From the NCBI GenBank assembly GCA_016195805.1, contig JACPYT010000006.1, positions 1 through 64,000 of the forward strand: 64,000 bases of DNA, in the 5' to 3' direction. The position numbers were made by a program, and so were the translations under genes. Below, in pieces: positions 56,425 to 64,000 of this stretch. Source of the stretch: Hydrogenophilales bacterium. GTDB lineage: Bacteria > Pseudomonadota > Gammaproteobacteria > Burkholderiales > Thiobacillaceae. The notes under the pieces are model-generated. The model had not been told where the DNA came from. It searched no databases and saw only the letters and a list, made by a program, of their open reading frames with translations. Positions within the stretch are counted from its first letter, which is position 1, and the number at the start of each line of letters is the position of its first letter.

Positions 56425-58122
56425 ATGTTGCAGAATCCCGCCGGCAAGTACCGCCCGTTCCAGCCCATCGGCCTGGCCGACCGCCAGTGGCCGAACCGGG
56501 TTCACACGCACCCGCCGACCTGGATGAGCACCGATCTGCGCGATGGCAACCAGGCCTTGTTCGAGCCAATGAACGTCGAGCGCAAGATGCGCATGTTTCG
56601 CACCTTGTGCGAGATCGGCTTCAAGGAGATCGAGGTAGCCTTTCCCTCGGCCTCGCAGACCGATTTCGATTTCGTGCGCGAACTGATCGAGGGCGGCCAC
56701 ATCCCGAACGACGTGACGATCGAGGTGCTCACCCAGGCGCGCGAACACCTCATCCGACGCACCATGGAATCGCTGCGCGGCGCGCGCCGGGCCATCGTCC
56801 ATGTCTACAATGCCACGTCCCAACCCTTCCGCGACATCGTGTTCGGCATGAGCACGCAGCAGGTGGTCGAGATGGCGGTCTCCTCGGTCCGCCTGATCCG
56901 TGAATTGGCCGCGGCCCAGCCGGAAACCGAATGGGTGCTCGAATACAGCCCGGAGACCTTCTCCGCCACCGAGCTCGATTTCGCGCGCGAAATCTGTGAT
57001 GCAGTGACCGCCGAATGGGGCGCCACGCCGGACGACAAGGTCATCCTCAACCTGCCCGGCACAGTGGAAATGGCCACACCCAACGTCTACGCCGACCAGA
57101 TCGAGTGGATGCACCGCCACCTTGCCCGGCGCGACAGCGTCATCCTCAGCGTGCATCCGCACAATGACCGTGGCACGGCGGTCGCATCCGCCGAATTGGC
57201 CATGCTGGCCGGCGCCGAGCGCGTCGAGGGCTGTTTGTTCGGCAACGGCGAGCGCACCGGCAACGTCGACATCGTCACGCTCGCGCTCAATCTCTACACT
57301 CAGGGCATCGCACCGGGGCTCGATTTCTCCGACATCAACGCCGTGGCGCGCACGGCCGAACATTGCACGCACCTGCCCATCCATCCGCGCCACCCCTATG
57401 TCGGCGACCTCGTCTTCACCGCTTTCTCGGGATCGCACCAGGACGCGATCAAGAAGGGTTTCGCCGCACAGCGGCCGGACGCGATATGGAACGTCCCGTA
57501 TCTGCCCATCGATCCGGCCGACCTCGGCCGCAGTTACGACTCGGTCATCCGGGTCAACAGCCAGTCCGGCAAGGGCGGCATCGCCTACCTGCTTGAAACC
57601 GGGTACGGCGTGATTTTGCCGCGCCGCCTGCAGATCGAGTTTTCGGCCGAGGTGCAGCGCCACACCGACTGCCATGGCGGCGAGATGAGTGCGGCCGACA
57701 TCTGGGCATTGTTCTCGCAGACCTATCTTGAGCGCAGCCGTCCCGTGCGTTACGTCGAGCACCATCTGTACGAACGCGACGGCAATCAGGGCATCCGGTT
57801 GAGCGTCGAGGTGGGCGATGTCACCCATCTGCTCAATGGCGAGGGCAATGGCCCCATCGATGCGGCCGTACATGCCTTGCGCAGCCTCGGCATTGAGCTC
57901 CAGGTCCGTGGCTATGAGGAACGTTCCATGGGAAGCAGCGCTGACGGCGGCAACGCCCAGGCGTGTGCATTCGTCGAAGTGGCCAATACCGCTGGCTGTC
58001 AGGCATGCTTCGGCGTGGCCATCGACGTCAATATCGTCACCGCGTCGATCAAGGCCCTGATTGGCGCCGCCGCGCGCATCGCGGAGCGAGTCCATCCGGC
58101 TTTAGCCGTTGAAGCGGCATAA
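56425..58122 (+). CDS. leuA: 2-isopropylmalate synthase (LeuA2 type)
   Basis: 565 residues. HMGL-like TIM barrel with the DLRDGNQAL motif near residue 37 and the metal-binding SVHPHNDRG near 243, then a C-terminal LeuA allosteric regulatory domain (leucine feedback). The N-terminus ([17 protein letters not shown]) matches the yeast/actinobacterial LeuA2 type rather than E. coli LeuA. Condenses acetyl-CoA with 2-oxoisovalerate. A strong GGAGG precedes the ATG. Monocistronic and divergent from an Lrp-type regulator. Confidence 0.95.
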   Translation: MLQNPAGKYRPFQPIGLADRQWPNRVHTHPPTWMSTDLRDGNQALFEPMNVERKMRMFRTLCEIGFKEIEVAFPSASQTDFDFVRELIEGGHIPNDVTIEVLTQAREHLIRRTMESLRGARRAIVHVYNATSQPFRDIVFGMSTQQVVEMAVSSVRLIRELAAAQPETEWVLEYSPETFSATELDFAREICDAVTAEWGATPDDKVILNLPGTVEMATPNVYADQIEWMHRHLARRDSVILSVHPHNDRGTAVASAELAMLAGAERVEGCLFGNGERTGNVDIVTLALNLYTQGIAPGLDFSDINAVARTAEHCTHLPIHPRHPYVGDLVFTAFSGSHQDAIKKGFAAQRPDAIWNVPYLPIDPADLGRSYDSVIRVNSQSGKGGIAYLLETGYGVILPRRLQIEFSAEVQRHTDCHGGEMSAADIWALFSQTYLERSRPVRYVEHHLYERDGNQGIRLSVEVGDVTHLLNGEGNGPIDAAVHALRSLGIELQVRGYEERSMGSSADGGNAQACAFVEVANTAGCQACFGVAIDVNIVTASIKALIGAAARIAERVHPALAVEAA

Positions 58123-58284
58123 GCCAACTTACTTCACAGAATCTTGGGTGTGTTTGGGGGACGGTTAGCCCCGTGACCGGTTAGGAGGCTCGCCTGTTAT
58201 GTTCCTTTCCCGTGGGTCCGGCAATGCCGGGCTGTTGCGTGATGCAGACTGCCTGAACGAATGGCACGACTGTCGGTCAGACTG

Positions 58285-58305
58285 CCATCGTACGGATAAC
58301 GATGG
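58285..58305 (+). promoter_or_regulatory. Hairpin in the 5' region of the DUF4156 gene
   Basis: CCATCGT and ACGATGG form a perfect 7-bp stem with a 7-base loop, ending 15 bases before the ATG at 58321. No T-run follows, so it is not a terminator; it may lie in the leader or be an operator. Confidence 0.35.
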
Positions 58306-58320
58306 AGCACTCAACCGAAA

Positions 58321-58662
58321 ATGAAAACATTCCTGCAAATCACCCAAGTAAAGATCGTCGCCCCCGTCCTGATGTCCCTGGCATTGGGCGGGTGCGCCAG
58401 CAGCCTGATCGAAGTACGGCAAGGGTCCGAGCAGGTTGCCGTTGCCCAGCCCGATCAGGTGAGCCAATGCAAAGCCATCGGAAAAACCACGGTCAGCGTC
58501 CTGGCCGAAGTCGGATTCATCAGCCGGGGCATCGACAATGTCGACGCCAACCTGTTGCAACTGGCACGAAACGAAGCCGTAAGCCAGGGTGGCGACACGG
58601 TTGTGCCGGGCGACAGGCCCGAGATCGGCAAACGTACCTTCGCGATCTACAAATGCCGCTGA
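58321..58662 (+). CDS. DUF4156 lipoprotein
   Basis: 113 residues. A signal peptide with lipobox LGGCAS (Cys25) predicts an outer-membrane lipoprotein. The mature domain has two further Cys (VSQCKAIG and the C-terminal YKCR) as in the RcsF-like DUF4156 family, where they form a disulfide. No neighbours suggest a partner. Confidence 0.88.
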   Translation: MKTFLQITQVKIVAPVLMSLALGGCASSLIEVRQGSEQVAVAQPDQVSQCKAIGKTTVSVLAEVGFISRGIDNVDANLLQLARNEAVSQGGDTVVPGDRPEIGKRTFAIYKCR

Positions 58663-58689
58663 TTTGAGCGGCCATCCCGGCGTACCGAT

Positions 58690-58819
58690 CAGGTCGATGC
58701 CGGAGTAGATGGCGATCTTCCACACCGTACCTTCTTCGGTAGCTTGGGCTGTCGGTGATCGCCCACAGGGCGACATGCGTATCGAGCAAAAGACTCAAGG
58801 AGGCGGGGTTTCCGGTCAT
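58690..58819 (-). pseudogene. Remnant of a PIN-domain toxin (VapC) gene
   Basis: On the minus strand the frame from 58819 begins SLLLDTHVALWAITDSP, the conserved N-terminus of VapC-type PIN ribonucleases with its first catalytic Asp. The frame then loses similarity, but another frame close downstream reads TVWKIAIYSG (about 58700-58730), like the SVWEIAIK motif normally found some 30 residues later. An internal deletion and a frameshift are implied; the rest of the toxin and the antitoxin are gone. Confidence 0.65.
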
Positions 58820-58879
58820 TGCGAAGACGGAATGAGCCTCACGGCGCCCATGCAAAAGCCCGGCGATGCCCGGCAAATC

Positions 58880-58907
58880 AAACGGGAGCTCCGGCCCCCG
58901 TTTTTTT
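58880..58907 (+). terminator. Rho-independent terminator, plus strand
   Basis: AAACGGG (58880-58886) pairs with CCCGTTT (58897-58903) around an inner loop that contains GGAGCTCC, and seven T follow on the plus strand. It could end the DUF4156 transcript 220 bp upstream, or be left over from deleted genes. Confidence 0.65.
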
Positions 58908-58926
58908 GTGCGCGCCGCCTTTCCCG

Positions 58927-59466
58927 TTACGGCTGGTCCAGTCGTGCGATGACCTCATCGGCCATGAACGTCCGGTTCCGCCCGAGCTTGCCCGTCGGGC
59001 GCAGGATCTTCGCATCCACCAGCTGCGCGATCGCCGTATTGGCGGCGGGGAATGAAACGCCCAAGGCCGCCTTGATCCCGTTCGCGGTGACCACCGGGCT
59101 TGCAAGGATCACATCCAGCGCCGCCAGGGCGCTTGCATCGCTGCGAAGATGCGCCAGCCGTTGCCCCCATTTCGCCCGGATGGCGAGGAGATCTTCCGCC
59201 GTCCTGATCGAATCGAGGCAAGAGGCCACCACCGCTTCGGCCAGAAACCCGACCCACTCCGGCCAGCGCTCCCTCAACTGGGCCTCGGCAAGGGTGCCGT
59301 AATACCTGGCCTGGTGTTTCTTCAGGAAGCCCGCCAGATAAACAGGCGGGTGACCTTCCGCCGCCAGCATCAGCGGCATCAGCATGCGGCCGACCCGGCC
59401 GTTCCCGTCGATGAAGGGATGCACCAGCTCGAAGTGGGCATGGAGAACCGCCATCCGCAGCACCAC
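58927..59466 (-). pseudogene. Fic family protein, C-terminal fragment (downstream of an in-frame stop)
   Basis: This fragment carries the Fic core HPFIDGNGRVGR, whose His is the catalytic base for AMPylation, and a C-terminal winged-helix domain (ALDVILASPVVTANGIKAAL). It lies in exactly the same reading frame as the N-terminal fragment at 59617-60099, and the 50 codons between them are open. They are one gene broken by a single TAA. The GTG at 59466 could start this part alone, but without the inhibitory helix. Confidence 0.8.
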
Positions 59467-59616
59467 CGAGATGCTGTAGGGCTCTTCTTCGGCAGGGCGG
59501 TACTGTAACCCCCGCTCCAGGTCGGCCAGCGGGCCACTCAGCCTGTCGGGGGGTGGCGGGACGATCTTCGCATCCTGGATCCTCAGGCCGCCGATCCAGT
59601 TCTGGCGACTTCTGAA

Positions 59617-60099
59617 TTACCCCGGAACGTCTTTTTTCAGGTATTCGGTATCCCCCTCCATCAGCAGCGCATGAAGCGTGCGGATCAGGTCGAGCGTGAG
59701 CGCCTGGTTGGAACCGATCCGTTGGATTTCTCGAAGACCATGATCCAGTGCCCGCACGTAGTTCGCGGTCACCCGCACATCGGCGGGCAGCCCCTGATCG
59801 CTGCCGGTTGCCTCGTACTCGAACACGTGGTCAATCCCCGCGTGGGTGCCCTCGATCTGGCTGCTTCGGACGGCCTCCCGGCAATCCAGTGTGCGCCGGA
59901 CCAGATTGGGGTTGGGCAGACCGGCCAGCTTCGCCTGCAGGCTCGCCAACGCGTCGTGCGCCAGCAACAGCTGGCTCTCCACGCCGCCCAGCGGAACTCG
60001 CAGCGGCGGGGGCGGCGGAACAAGCGCCTGCACCCCCGGGTAATCCGGCAGGGGGACCCGTGTTTTCCTGAGCGCAGGGCTGAGGTCGGCCGATTTCAT
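59617..60099 (-). pseudogene. Fic family protein, N-terminal fragment ending in a premature TAA
   Basis: 160 residues containing the Fic_N domain. The auto-inhibitory helix motif is intact: SSQIEG at residues 79-84, the (S/T)xxxE(G/N) pattern of class II Fic proteins. It ends at KKDVPG followed by TAA and then FRSRQNWIGG in the same frame; relatives read PGEFR..QNWIGG there, so GAA changed to TAA. Whole length without the stop would be 390 residues, normal for the family. Confidence 0.82.
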
Positions 60100-60393
60100 T
60101 AGGGGGTTATTCTTTAACGAAAGACATTTGGTTAAAGCTTATCACCGACATCATTTAATAACAAAGCAGTCATGAAAGCTTGGCGGCAAACGAAAGAATC
60201 TGGTTCGACGAGTAGCGACGGGACCCCGAAGGAGAAAGAGGCAACTCCTGTTGATCAACAAATCAGCCCATGGAAATAACATATATATTATTTCACAATA
60301 CAAGATTAATAACATGAATATTATATTAATGTTGTATGTTTATAATATATATGCTATTTATACGATGTGATTTTTAGCCTATGAGTTATTACC
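60100..60393. other. AT-rich gene-free region between two Fic loci
   Basis: This 294-bp stretch is much richer in A and T than the rest of the window, particularly 60265-60375, which suggests acquired DNA. Apart from the large dyad at 60281-60352 I see no gene. It contains the promoters of the two divergent Fic loci. Confidence 0.75.
60281..60352. repeat. Large AT-rich dyad upstream of the mobile mystery operon
   Basis: Outer arms ATATATATTAT at 60281-60291 and ATAATATATAT at 60342-60352 are perfect complements; AATACAA (60297-60303) faces TTGTATG (60332-60338); inner arms ATTAATA (60305-60311) and TATTAAT (60324-60330) are perfect. The whole could extrude as a 72-bp cruciform or act as a multi-site operator. 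It lies 42 bp before the start of mystery protein A. Confidence 0.65.
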
Positions 60394-60864
60394 ATGCGCT
60401 CTTCAGACCGTGCATCGGCCCGCCGCCAGCTCGACAAGCGCTTGAGCACGCTGGGCAACATCGAGGCCCTGACTCGCCCCCCGCGCGGATGGGTGAAAGC
60501 CATCCGCGAAGCCTTGGGCATGACCAGCGCCCAGCTCGCAAAACGCATGGGCGTCAGCCAGCCGCGCGTGTTCACGCTGGAGCAGGCCGAAGCCAAGAGC
60601 GCGGTCACGCTCGAGAGTCTTGAACGGGCGGCGCGGGCGCTGGATTGCCGCCTCGTCTATGCGCTGGTGCCCCGGCAACCCCTCGATGCGCTGATCGAGG
60701 AACGCGCGCTTCTTCTCGCCAAAAAGCGGCTTGCTGCCGCCAGCCATACGATGGCGCTCGAAGCCCAGGGCATCGAGAAGGGCGACGAAAGCGAGCAACT
60801 CGAGCGCCTTGTCCGCCAGATCATCGAGAAGGCCGGTTCCGGGCTGTGGGAAGAGCAGTCATGA
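60394..60864 (+). CDS. Mobile mystery protein A (HTH, antitoxin-like)
   Basis: 156 residues with an Xre-type helix-turn-helix (ALGMTSAQLAKRMGVSQPRVFTLEQAE, about 40-66) and a helical C-terminal half. The length and the partner identify the TIGR02612 family. By analogy to HTH-Fic pairs it is likely an antitoxin that represses its own operon through the AT-rich dyad upstream. ATGA overlap with mystery protein B. Confidence 0.85.
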   Translation: MRSSDRASARRQLDKRLSTLGNIEALTRPPRGWVKAIREALGMTSAQLAKRMGVSQPRVFTLEQAEAKSAVTLESLERAARALDCRLVYALVPRQPLDALIEERALLLAKKRLAAASHTMALEAQGIEKGDESEQLERLVRQIIEKAGSGLWEEQS

Positions 60865-61448
60865 CCGATCCCCTGTTCGACCAGGATGATGCCGCCACAC
60901 CGCTGACGCCGGAAGAACAGGAAGGCCTGATTCCGTCCTACATCACGCTGCGCCACGAGCTCAACGAAGCGGAACAGGCAAACATTCTGGAAGCCGGGGA
61001 ATGGGCCTTCGCGCGCAAGCGCGACGTACTCGATGAGAGGTTCCTGAAAAGCCTGCACAAGCGGATGTTTGGCCGGGTCTGGCGCTGGGCCGGAGAATTC
61101 CGCCTGACAGAGCGCAATATCGGGGTTGCTCCCCATCGCATCGGCGTCGATCTGCGAAACCTGCTGGATGACTGCCGCTACTGGATCGAGCAAAGCACCT
61201 ATCCGCCGGACGAGATCGCGGCACGGTTTCATCACCGGCTGGTGTGGATTCATCCCTTCCCAAACGGCAATGGCCGTCATGCGCGGCTGGCCACCGACCT
61301 GCTGTTGGCAGGGCTTGGCCAGCCGCCCTTTTCATGGGGCCGGGTCAATCTGGTCGATGCCGGCGAGACCCGCCGGGCCTATGTTGCGGCACTGCGTGCC
61401 GCTGACGGCCATGACATTCAGCCCTTGCTGGAATTTGTGCGCGCCTGA
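60861..61448 (+). CDS. Mobile mystery protein B (Fic domain)
   Basis: 195 residues with an intact Fic core HPFPNGNGRHAR (His131) and the flap region HRIGVDLRNLLDDC. Predicted AMP or other nucleotide transfer to a target protein. No inhibitory S/TxxxE motif is evident within it, so inhibition may come from protein A. Unlike the other Fic gene in this island it has no stop or frameshift. Confidence 0.88.
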   Translation: MTDPLFDQDDAATPLTPEEQEGLIPSYITLRHELNEAEQANILEAGEWAFARKRDVLDERFLKSLHKRMFGRVWRWAGEFRLTERNIGVAPHRIGVDLRNLLDDCRYWIEQSTYPPDEIAARFHHRLVWIHPFPNGNGRHARLATDLLLAGLGQPPFSWGRVNLVDAGETRRAYVAALRAADGHDIQPLLEFVRA

Positions 61449-61665
61449 GCTGCGGCCCCTTTAAGGACTTCCATCCAGCCTGCTCGTTATAGGCGGCATC
61501 ACGCCCCAGAAACAGTGAATGGCAATGTTAGGCTTTTGCAATTTCAGTCAGAGAGCGCCCGAGTGAAGGGTCTCTAACGCCGGCCAATCTCAGGTCTCGA
61601 ACAGGGCAAGACACCCGGCAGGACGTCGGCTATCGTCAAGAATATGGCGACCGACGGAGGCACGC

Positions 61666-62121
61666 ATGGACGACGCAATCAGACAGAAAATCCTCGGGCT
61701 CCTGGACCAGCACCGAATCATGACCATCGCCACGCTCCGGCCCGACGGCTGGCCGCAGGCGACGACGGTGGGCTATGCCAACGACGGGCTCACTCTCTAT
61801 TTCCTCTGCGGCCTGGACAGCCAGAAGGCGGCGAACCTGGCCCGGGACGATCGCGTTTCGCTGACGATCGATCACGACACGCCGCAGGTGATGGAGATTA
61901 CCGGGCTATCGATGGCGGCGCATGCGCGGCGGGTCGCCGACCGGATCGAAGCGGAGAAGGCCCTGGGCCTGCTGATGCAGAAATACCCAGAGCCTCTGGA
62001 GCCCTTGCCGATTCCCATGCCCGCACCGGAGGACGTTGCCATCTTCCGCGTGACGCCGGTGGTGATCTCCGTACTCGACTATACGAAGGGGTTTGCGCAC
62101 ACCGATCTTGTCACGTGCTAG
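61666..62121 (+). CDS. Pyridoxamine 5'-phosphate oxidase family protein
   Basis: 151 residues with the split-barrel pattern IMTIATLRPDGWPQATTVGYANDGLTLYFLC and later VTPVVISVLDYTKGF. Probably an FMN- or F420-binding general stress type protein. Start at 61666 follows GGAGG. It stands alone within the accessory region, with 217 bp of apparently empty DNA before it. Confidence 0.87.
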   Translation: MDDAIRQKILGLLDQHRIMTIATLRPDGWPQATTVGYANDGLTLYFLCGLDSQKAANLARDDRVSLTIDHDTPQVMEITGLSMAAHARRVADRIEAEKALGLLMQKYPEPLEPLPIPMPAPEDVAIFRVTPVVISVLDYTKGFAHTDLVTC

Positions 62122-62224
62122 GGATGGCCGCCTCAAAGGATGCGGAGGCTGCGCCCACCGAAAACTGTTATTCCGGCGGGTTGAGAGATACGAGAGCTGA
62201 TGGGGCGTCCGTTTGATGGACGCG

Positions 62225-63106
62225 CTAGCAATTGGGGACCTCCTCCCCAGCCATTTTGGCGTCGACCTGTGCCGGGGGAGTCGGGGGGACAGGAAACACG
62301 ACCCTGCCCACCGTTGATAACAGTGCGGCACGACATGCGGACGCATACACGGGATCTGAATTAGCAAGCAGGTACTGGACGGCTAGAAAGAGGTCAGCCG
62401 TTGACACTAGCGCTGTCGATGACGTCGAGGCGGCACTGTAGCATTTGTCCGTAAATGGGTCAGGACGCGCAGCGGGCTCTTGAAGTCGGAACCCGTTTCC
62501 GAACAGGACTGCCTTTGCAGGCGTGGAAATTTCCTCCCGCTGAAGGTCCTCATGAATATTCATCGAGAGCTGACGAAGCTTATCAATGTTAATGGCCTTA
62601 CAGTCCTTTCCTTCAGCCTCCCCAATCAGACGACCCTCGGCAGACTCGAAAACCACGTCAAACTCGGAGTCCGACTCTTTATAGGGTTCGGCTTTGAAAC
62701 CGAATATGGTCAGCGCGTGAATGATCGCCGCTTCCAGCGGCTTTCCTTTTTCATAGAGAAGGCTCCGCGGCATCGTTGCCACAGAAATTGACTCGACAAG
62801 CTCTTCCTTTTTCCGCTGTGCCTCTTCGACATGACGCTCCGCATCCAAAAGTTGGACGCGCAGCTCCGCCTCCGGCGCGAGCGCGTATTTCTTCGTTGCT
62901 GCCCAAGGTGGCTCTGGTGTCACTTCAGAAGAGGAGCGGAGCGCCTTATCGAGAGCAACTACAGCAGCTGTAAACGCGCCGGCGAACTGTTCGGCAGCGG
63001 GCGTCCAGACCTCACTTTCGCCCTTCCGTTTCGTGAAGTTTGGCGGACTGAAATCCATGTCAGGGAGCAACACGAGCGTCCCCGCAGACGACTTGCTTCG
63101 ATACAT
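62225..63106 (-). CDS. Nuclease-like protein, C-terminal part of a frameshifted gene
   Basis: 293 residues as an open frame. A coiled-coil-like stretch (about 85-110) precedes a putative PD-(D/E)XK core: EAAIIHALTIFGFKAEPYKESDSEFDVVFESAEG and IGEAEGKD, placing Asp, Glu and Lys in the expected order. Upstream of its ATG the same frame continues openly and reads TRVGDRAVGAMYRSKSSAGT, which fits the end of the next frame. I therefore think this and 63112-63672 were one gene. Confidence 0.6.
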   Translation of the reverse strand: MYRSKSSAGTLVLLPDMDFSPPNFTKRKGESEVWTPAAEQFAGAFTAAVVALDKALRSSSEVTPEPPWAATKKYALAPEAELRVQLLDAERHVEEAQRKKEELVESISVATMPRSLLYEKGKPLEAAIIHALTIFGFKAEPYKESDSEFDVVFESAEGRLIGEAEGKDCKAINIDKLRQLSMNIHEDLQREEISTPAKAVLFGNGFRLQEPAARPDPFTDKCYSAASTSSTALVSTADLFLAVQYLLANSDPVYASACRAALLSTVGRVVFPVPPTPPAQVDAKMAGEEVPNC

Positions 63107-63111
63107 CGCGC

Positions 63112-63672
63112 CTACTGCTCTGTCTCCGACCCGGGTCTGTACGCACGCTGGATATCGGCAGAGCTCAGGACGACGCTGTAGCTAGATTTTTCACCAAACT
63201 GGGTCCAATAAGGAGCCAGTATTTCTGCCCCCTTGGAGGCGAGTTTCATCGAGCTTCCCGTCGCTGCAACCGGCTGTAGGCTCACAGGGAGTGCGTCATA
63301 GTTTGTGAGAAGAGCGACGTGGCGGGTGGTCTTTTGATTCCGGCCGGTGCCCGAGTACGAACGCGTACCCGTGTCCACGTATGCTTCGTACAAAGGGGGG
63401 AGAAAGACAATGATTGTCTTCCCCGCCTCTACGGCCTGTTTAATCTCTCGGCGCCAGTGTTCACAGCACTCTTTCGCTTCAAATGACGCGCTGTCAGTGA
63501 AGCATGGCTTTCCTTGGTAGGTTTCGTAGTAGTTGTGGAGAAACTCCGAAATCTGCGGCCTGAATAGAAAGATGTCCCAATCCAACAGAGACGTCTTTGA
63601 TCTAAACGGCGCAAAAGTGGTCGCTGACGAGGCGAGTTCTAGGCCGACCGTGAGGATATTTCTTGCTGACAT
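63112..63672 (-). CDS. N-terminal part of the same frameshifted gene
   Basis: 186 residues with no recognised domain; aromatic-rich start (LLDWDIFLFRPQISEFLHNYYE) and IIVFLPPLYEAYVDTG. It ends AYRPGSETEQ just 5 bp before the next ATG in another frame. A one-base change around 63130-63136 would fuse the two proteins. Together they would give a protein of about 490 residues, possibly a defence nuclease. Confidence 0.6.
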   Translation of the reverse strand: MSARNILTVGLELASSATTFAPFRSKTSLLDWDIFLFRPQISEFLHNYYETYQGKPCFTDSASFEAKECCEHWRREIKQAVEAGKTIIVFLPPLYEAYVDTGTRSYSGTGRNQKTTRHVALLTNYDALPVSLQPVAATGSSMKLASKGAEILAPYWTQFGEKSSYSVVLSSADIQRAYRPGSETEQ

Positions 63673-63761
63673 GAATCAGGCTGAAATGTGATGGCTAACG
63701 CCGAGCGAAACACGACGTCCAACTGAGCACTGACAACGCAGTCGGGCGTCCAAGGTTGTCG

Positions 63762-64000
63762 TTAAACGTCGAGGTTCCTCACCCCCAACGCATTCGTCTC
63801 GATGAAGTTCCTGCGCGGCTCCACCTCGTCGCCCATCAGCGTGGTGAAGATCTGGTCGGACGAAATCACGTCCTCGATCTGCACTTTCATCAGCCGGCGC
63901 ACCTTGGGGTCCATGGTCGTTTCCCACAGCTGTGCGGGGTTCATTTCGCCCAGACCCTTGTAACGTTGGATGCTCATGCCGCGTTTGACTTCGGCGAGGT
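63762..64000 (-). CDS. gyrB: DNA gyrase subunit B, C-terminal end (5' part outside window)
   Basis: The frame enters from the right edge and ends with [20 protein letters not shown] and [12 protein letters not shown], the universally conserved end of GyrB. Only about 78 residues are in the window. In most Betaproteobacteria gyrB follows dnaA and dnaN, so the replication origin is probably not far beyond the right edge. Confidence 0.97.
   Translation of the reverse strand, partial: LAEVKRGMSIQRYKGLGEMNPAQLWETTMDPKVRRLMKVQIEDVISSDQIFTTLMGDEVEPRRNFIETNALGVRNLDV

Noticed and set aside
58123-58320. Small RNA or riboswitch downstream of leuA
   Set aside because: Only a short hairpin and a duplicated CGGTTAG are visible; no known riboswitch core and no terminator after it.
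60100-60393. CRISPR leader or array, suggested by AT-rich repeats
   Set aside because: The repeats are a single nested dyad; no regularly spaced direct repeats and no cas genes.
61449-61665. tRNA-like or attachment site between mystery protein B and the PPOX gene
   Set aside because: No cloverleaf could be folded and no flanking duplicated sequence was seen.

Overview
The window is GC-rich, densely packed DNA that reads as the chromosome of a betaproteobacterium. The gene neighbourhoods are typical of that class: trxA-rho-rpmE, def-fmt-htpX-rsmB-DUF4390-ntrY-ntrX-trkA-trkH, the LysM protein-dprA-smg-topA run, and a PEP-CTERM protein. The PEP-CTERM protein, glycolate oxidase, an ETHE1-like persulfide dioxygenase and MobA would suit a sulfur-oxidising or autotrophic member of the Nitrosomonadales such as a Thiobacillus relative. 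That lineage call is an inference from gene content, not from a marker gene. No tRNA, rRNA or CRISPR array was found.

Layout. 1-6400: end of a patatin-like lipase, GIY-YIG and HDOD proteins, a GcvR-like ACT protein, an AI-2E family permease and a PEP-CTERM protein. 6658-15656: an IclR regulator divergent from a six-gene run encoding a transketolase/phosphoketolase-like TPP enzyme, a DUF1537 acid-sugar kinase, GlcD, GlcE, GlcF and an ETHE1-type hydrolase, with several TTTCAC/GTGAAA dyads in the shared promoter region. 15670-21368: MobA, an ArnT-like membrane protein, an M48 lipoprotein, rpmE, rho and trxA. 21527-32235: ferredoxin, an AddB/AddA-like nuclease-helicase pair, a methyltransferase, argJ and two PPOX-fold proteins. 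32245-34684: a cytochrome c gene followed by E1 alpha and beta subunits of a 2-oxoacid dehydrogenase. 34821-38476: a DUF815 ATPase, a Nudix-ThiE fusion, phoU, yggX and a TPR protein. 38650-49287: Trk potassium uptake, NtrYX, rsmB, htpX, fmt and def. 49447-58122: LysM protein, dprA, smg, topA, an Lrp regulator and leuA. 58321-63672: accessory DNA holding two Fic loci, a vapC remnant and a frameshifted nuclease-like gene. 63762-64000: the 3' end of gyrB.

The most interesting system is the IclR-controlled operon. GlcDEF makes glyoxylate. A transketolase-type enzyme could transfer a two-carbon ketol unit to glyoxylate to give 3-oxo-tetronate, and DUF1537 kinases are known to phosphorylate 3-oxo-tetronate. 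Together these genes could form an undescribed glycolate salvage route; this is a hypothesis from gene content and chemistry. The region between leuA and gyrB is a decaying defence or toxin island: one Fic gene is interrupted by a single in-frame TAA, a PIN toxin is a remnant, and a nuclease-like gene is split by a frameshift. The mobile mystery protein A/B pair there looks intact and sits behind a large AT-rich dyad.
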